NCBI GenBank assembly: GCA_964437615.1
Contig: CAYTHL010000018.1
Span: 1 to 22,625 of the forward strand
Source of the DNA: RGIG4790 sp964437615
Lineage (GTDB): Bacteria > Bacillota > Clostridia > Christensenellales > UBA1242
Length of the DNA: 22,625 nt
Direction of reading: 5' to 3'
In this document: one piece after another, positions 22,043 to 22,625 of the stretch
How the letters are laid out: each line of letters begins with the position of its first letter
Numbering within the stretch: position 1 is the first letter of the stretch
Notes under the pieces: model-generated
What the model saw: only the letters and a program-made list of their open reading frames with translations
What the model was told of the DNA's origin: nothing
Databases searched by the model: none
Made by a program: the position numbers and the translations under genes

Positions 22043-22326
22043 TAAGTATCCTCCAATTATTTTTAGTTTTTCCAAGCACTTTTCTTTTAGCGGCTGCGTA
22101 ATCGCCTTTGGCATAAAGAACGCACTTGTCGCACGAGTGAACCCCCGCACTATTGTCTGCAAAAGTTATCCTGCATTTGGAGTTGCTGGTAACCTCTTGC
22201 ATCTACCCAGTTGTAGCCTGTGGCAAACCTTGCAAATTAATCCCGCGGTTTGGGCTAACCCACCTACACAGATAATTATTTAAGTTTGCCAAATGGGCAC
22301 AATAAGCCCAAAGCCACAAACGCAGC
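22043..22326 (-). promoter_or_regulatory. Structured 5' leader of the S10 operon
   Basis: About 284 nt separate the inferred transcription start from rpsJ, and this stretch is visibly richer in GC than the flanking promoter DNA. Helices that can be read by eye: GUUUG/CAAAC enclosing UGGGC/GCCCA (22284-22321); GGUGGG/CCCAAACC (22247-22264); CUGGGUA/UACCAG (22186-22210); and UGCGU/ACGCA enclosing CUUU/AAAG (22095-22124). The third helix is mutually exclusive with a longer pairing UGCAAGAG (22194-22201) with CUUUUGCA (22158-22165), suggesting a possible switch. No terminator precedes rpsJ, so control would be at translation or by processing. Not matched to a named leader family. A 59-codon frame (22023-22202) also crosses it. 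Confidence 0.55.
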
Positions 22327-22332
22327 GTGTTT

Positions 22333-22361
22333 AATATACTACACACACGGCCGCGTGTCAA
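22333..22361 (-). promoter_or_regulatory. Main promoter of the S10-spc-alpha superoperon
   Basis: On the minus strand, TTGACA (22356-22361), a 17-bp spacer and TATATT (22333-22338): perfect -35 and one mismatch in the -10. A/T runs immediately upstream (22363-22395) look like an UP element. Expected start near 22326. Confidence 0.85.
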
Positions 22362-22462
22362 GACTTTTTAAAAATATTTTCAAAAAATTTTTTTGTAATC
22401 AAAAATTAGCCATAAAAAAATACATATAAATATATATATAATATACAACATCTTTATAGCAT

Positions 22463-22493
22463 AAAAGGGGCTGGCAATAGCCAACCCCTTTTT
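22463..22493. terminator. Bidirectional intrinsic terminator
   Basis: AAAA, GGGGcTGGC, AATA, GCCAaCCCC, TTTTT (stem 22467-22488). The one internal mismatch is C.A on the plus strand but a G.U wobble on the minus strand, so the helix is stronger for minus-strand RNA, although the plus-strand T-run is longer. It isolates the ribosomal promoter from whatever lies to the right. Confidence 0.75.
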
Positions 22494-22508
22494 GTTAAAA
22501 TAATATTT

Positions 22509-22625
22509 CTAAATGACTGCTATCAAACGCCCGCGACACAGTTATTGCTCTTTTAGATTTTTAACTTCGCCCTGTTTAAGAAACGGGTTTTTTGTGCAGA
22601 AATTTGGTGCAGAACAAGGAACTGG
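22509..22625 (-). other. Right-edge reading frame interrupted by a stop; gene end or repeated element
   Basis: From the window edge a minus-strand frame is open for 27 codons (ending TKNPFLKQGEVKNLKEQ) to a TAA at 22542-22544, then continues for ten more sense codons (LCRGRLIAVI) to a TAG at 22509-22511. It may be the C-terminus of a truncated gene, or part of a repeated intergenic element. Too little is present to identify it. Confidence 0.3.
22570..22593 (+). terminator. Plus-strand terminator-like hairpin at the right edge
   Basis: CCC-t-GTT, a short loop, AAC-GGG (22570-22587) followed by six Ts (22588-22593). It has the form of a short intrinsic terminator on the plus strand, but no plus-strand gene was found before it. 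It lies inside the interrupted frame at the right edge. Confidence 0.35.

Noticed and set aside
22043..22162. Extended S10 start at 22162 adding 40 residues
   Set aside because: No ribosome binding site; the added residues are leader sequence, whereas 22042 has GGAGG and the family N-terminus.
22230..22265. T-box-like string (GGUGGGUU...ACCGCGG) in the S10 leader
   Set aside because: The core T-box sequence is not intact, no following terminator exists, and T-boxes are not expected before ribosomal protein genes.

Overview
The window is low-GC bacterial DNA that most resembles a Bacillota (Firmicutes) chromosome, probably an uncultivated Clostridia-like lineage. Three things point there: the gene order of a complete S10-spc-alpha ribosomal superoperon with rpsD between rpsK and rpoA (as in clostridia, unlike Bacillus subtilis), zinc-type S14, S4, L36 and adenylate kinase, and strong AGGAGG-type ribosome binding sites with TTGACA/TATAAT promoters. 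The lineage is an inference; no rRNA is present.

Layout. Bases 1-1217 (minus) hold the 5' part of a YbhN/MprF-type lysylphosphatidylglycerol synthase transmembrane-region protein, cut by the window edge. It has no terminal stop in the window. A divergent ~200-bp control region follows. Bases 1418-4172 (plus) carry a CvpA-like membrane protein with a very large acidic C-terminal region, a NADAR-family (YbiA/DUF1768) protein whose 5' end appears frameshifted, and a translationally coupled 82-residue protein of unknown function. Converging on these with an 8-bp gap is an ABC-F ATPase (minus, 4181-5728) with its own near-consensus promoter. Bases 5741-6155 are non-coding and rich in hairpins and repeats; they include the likely end of the ribosomal operon and a strong plus-strand terminator-like hairpin.

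Bases 6156-22042 are one unbroken minus-strand operon of 31 genes, transcribed right to left: rpsJ, rplC, rplD, rplW, rplB, rpsS, rplV, rpsC, rplP, rpmC, rpsQ, rplN, rplX, rplE, rpsN, rpsH, rplF, rplR, rpsE, rpmD, rplO, secY, adk, map, infA, rpmJ, rpsM, rpsK, rpsD, rpoA, rplQ. It is driven by a TTGACA-17-TATATT promoter at 22333-22361 and preceded by a ~284-nt structured leader. Four junctions are 1-nt TAATG overlaps. The genes supply the ribosome, RNA polymerase alpha, initiation factor 1, the Sec translocase pore, methionine aminopeptidase and adenylate kinase.

The most unusual content is in the ribosomal proteins. L30 carries a ~128-residue Ala/Lys/Thr-rich N-terminal extension, more than twice the size of the L30 core. 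L24 carries a ~74-residue tail of the same composition. L17 has two internal insertions, and S5 and L29 have charged extensions. The right edge (22509-22625) holds a stop-interrupted reading frame and hairpins that may be a repeated element or a gene remnant. I saw no CRISPR array, tRNA, rRNA, insertion sequence or recognisable defence system.
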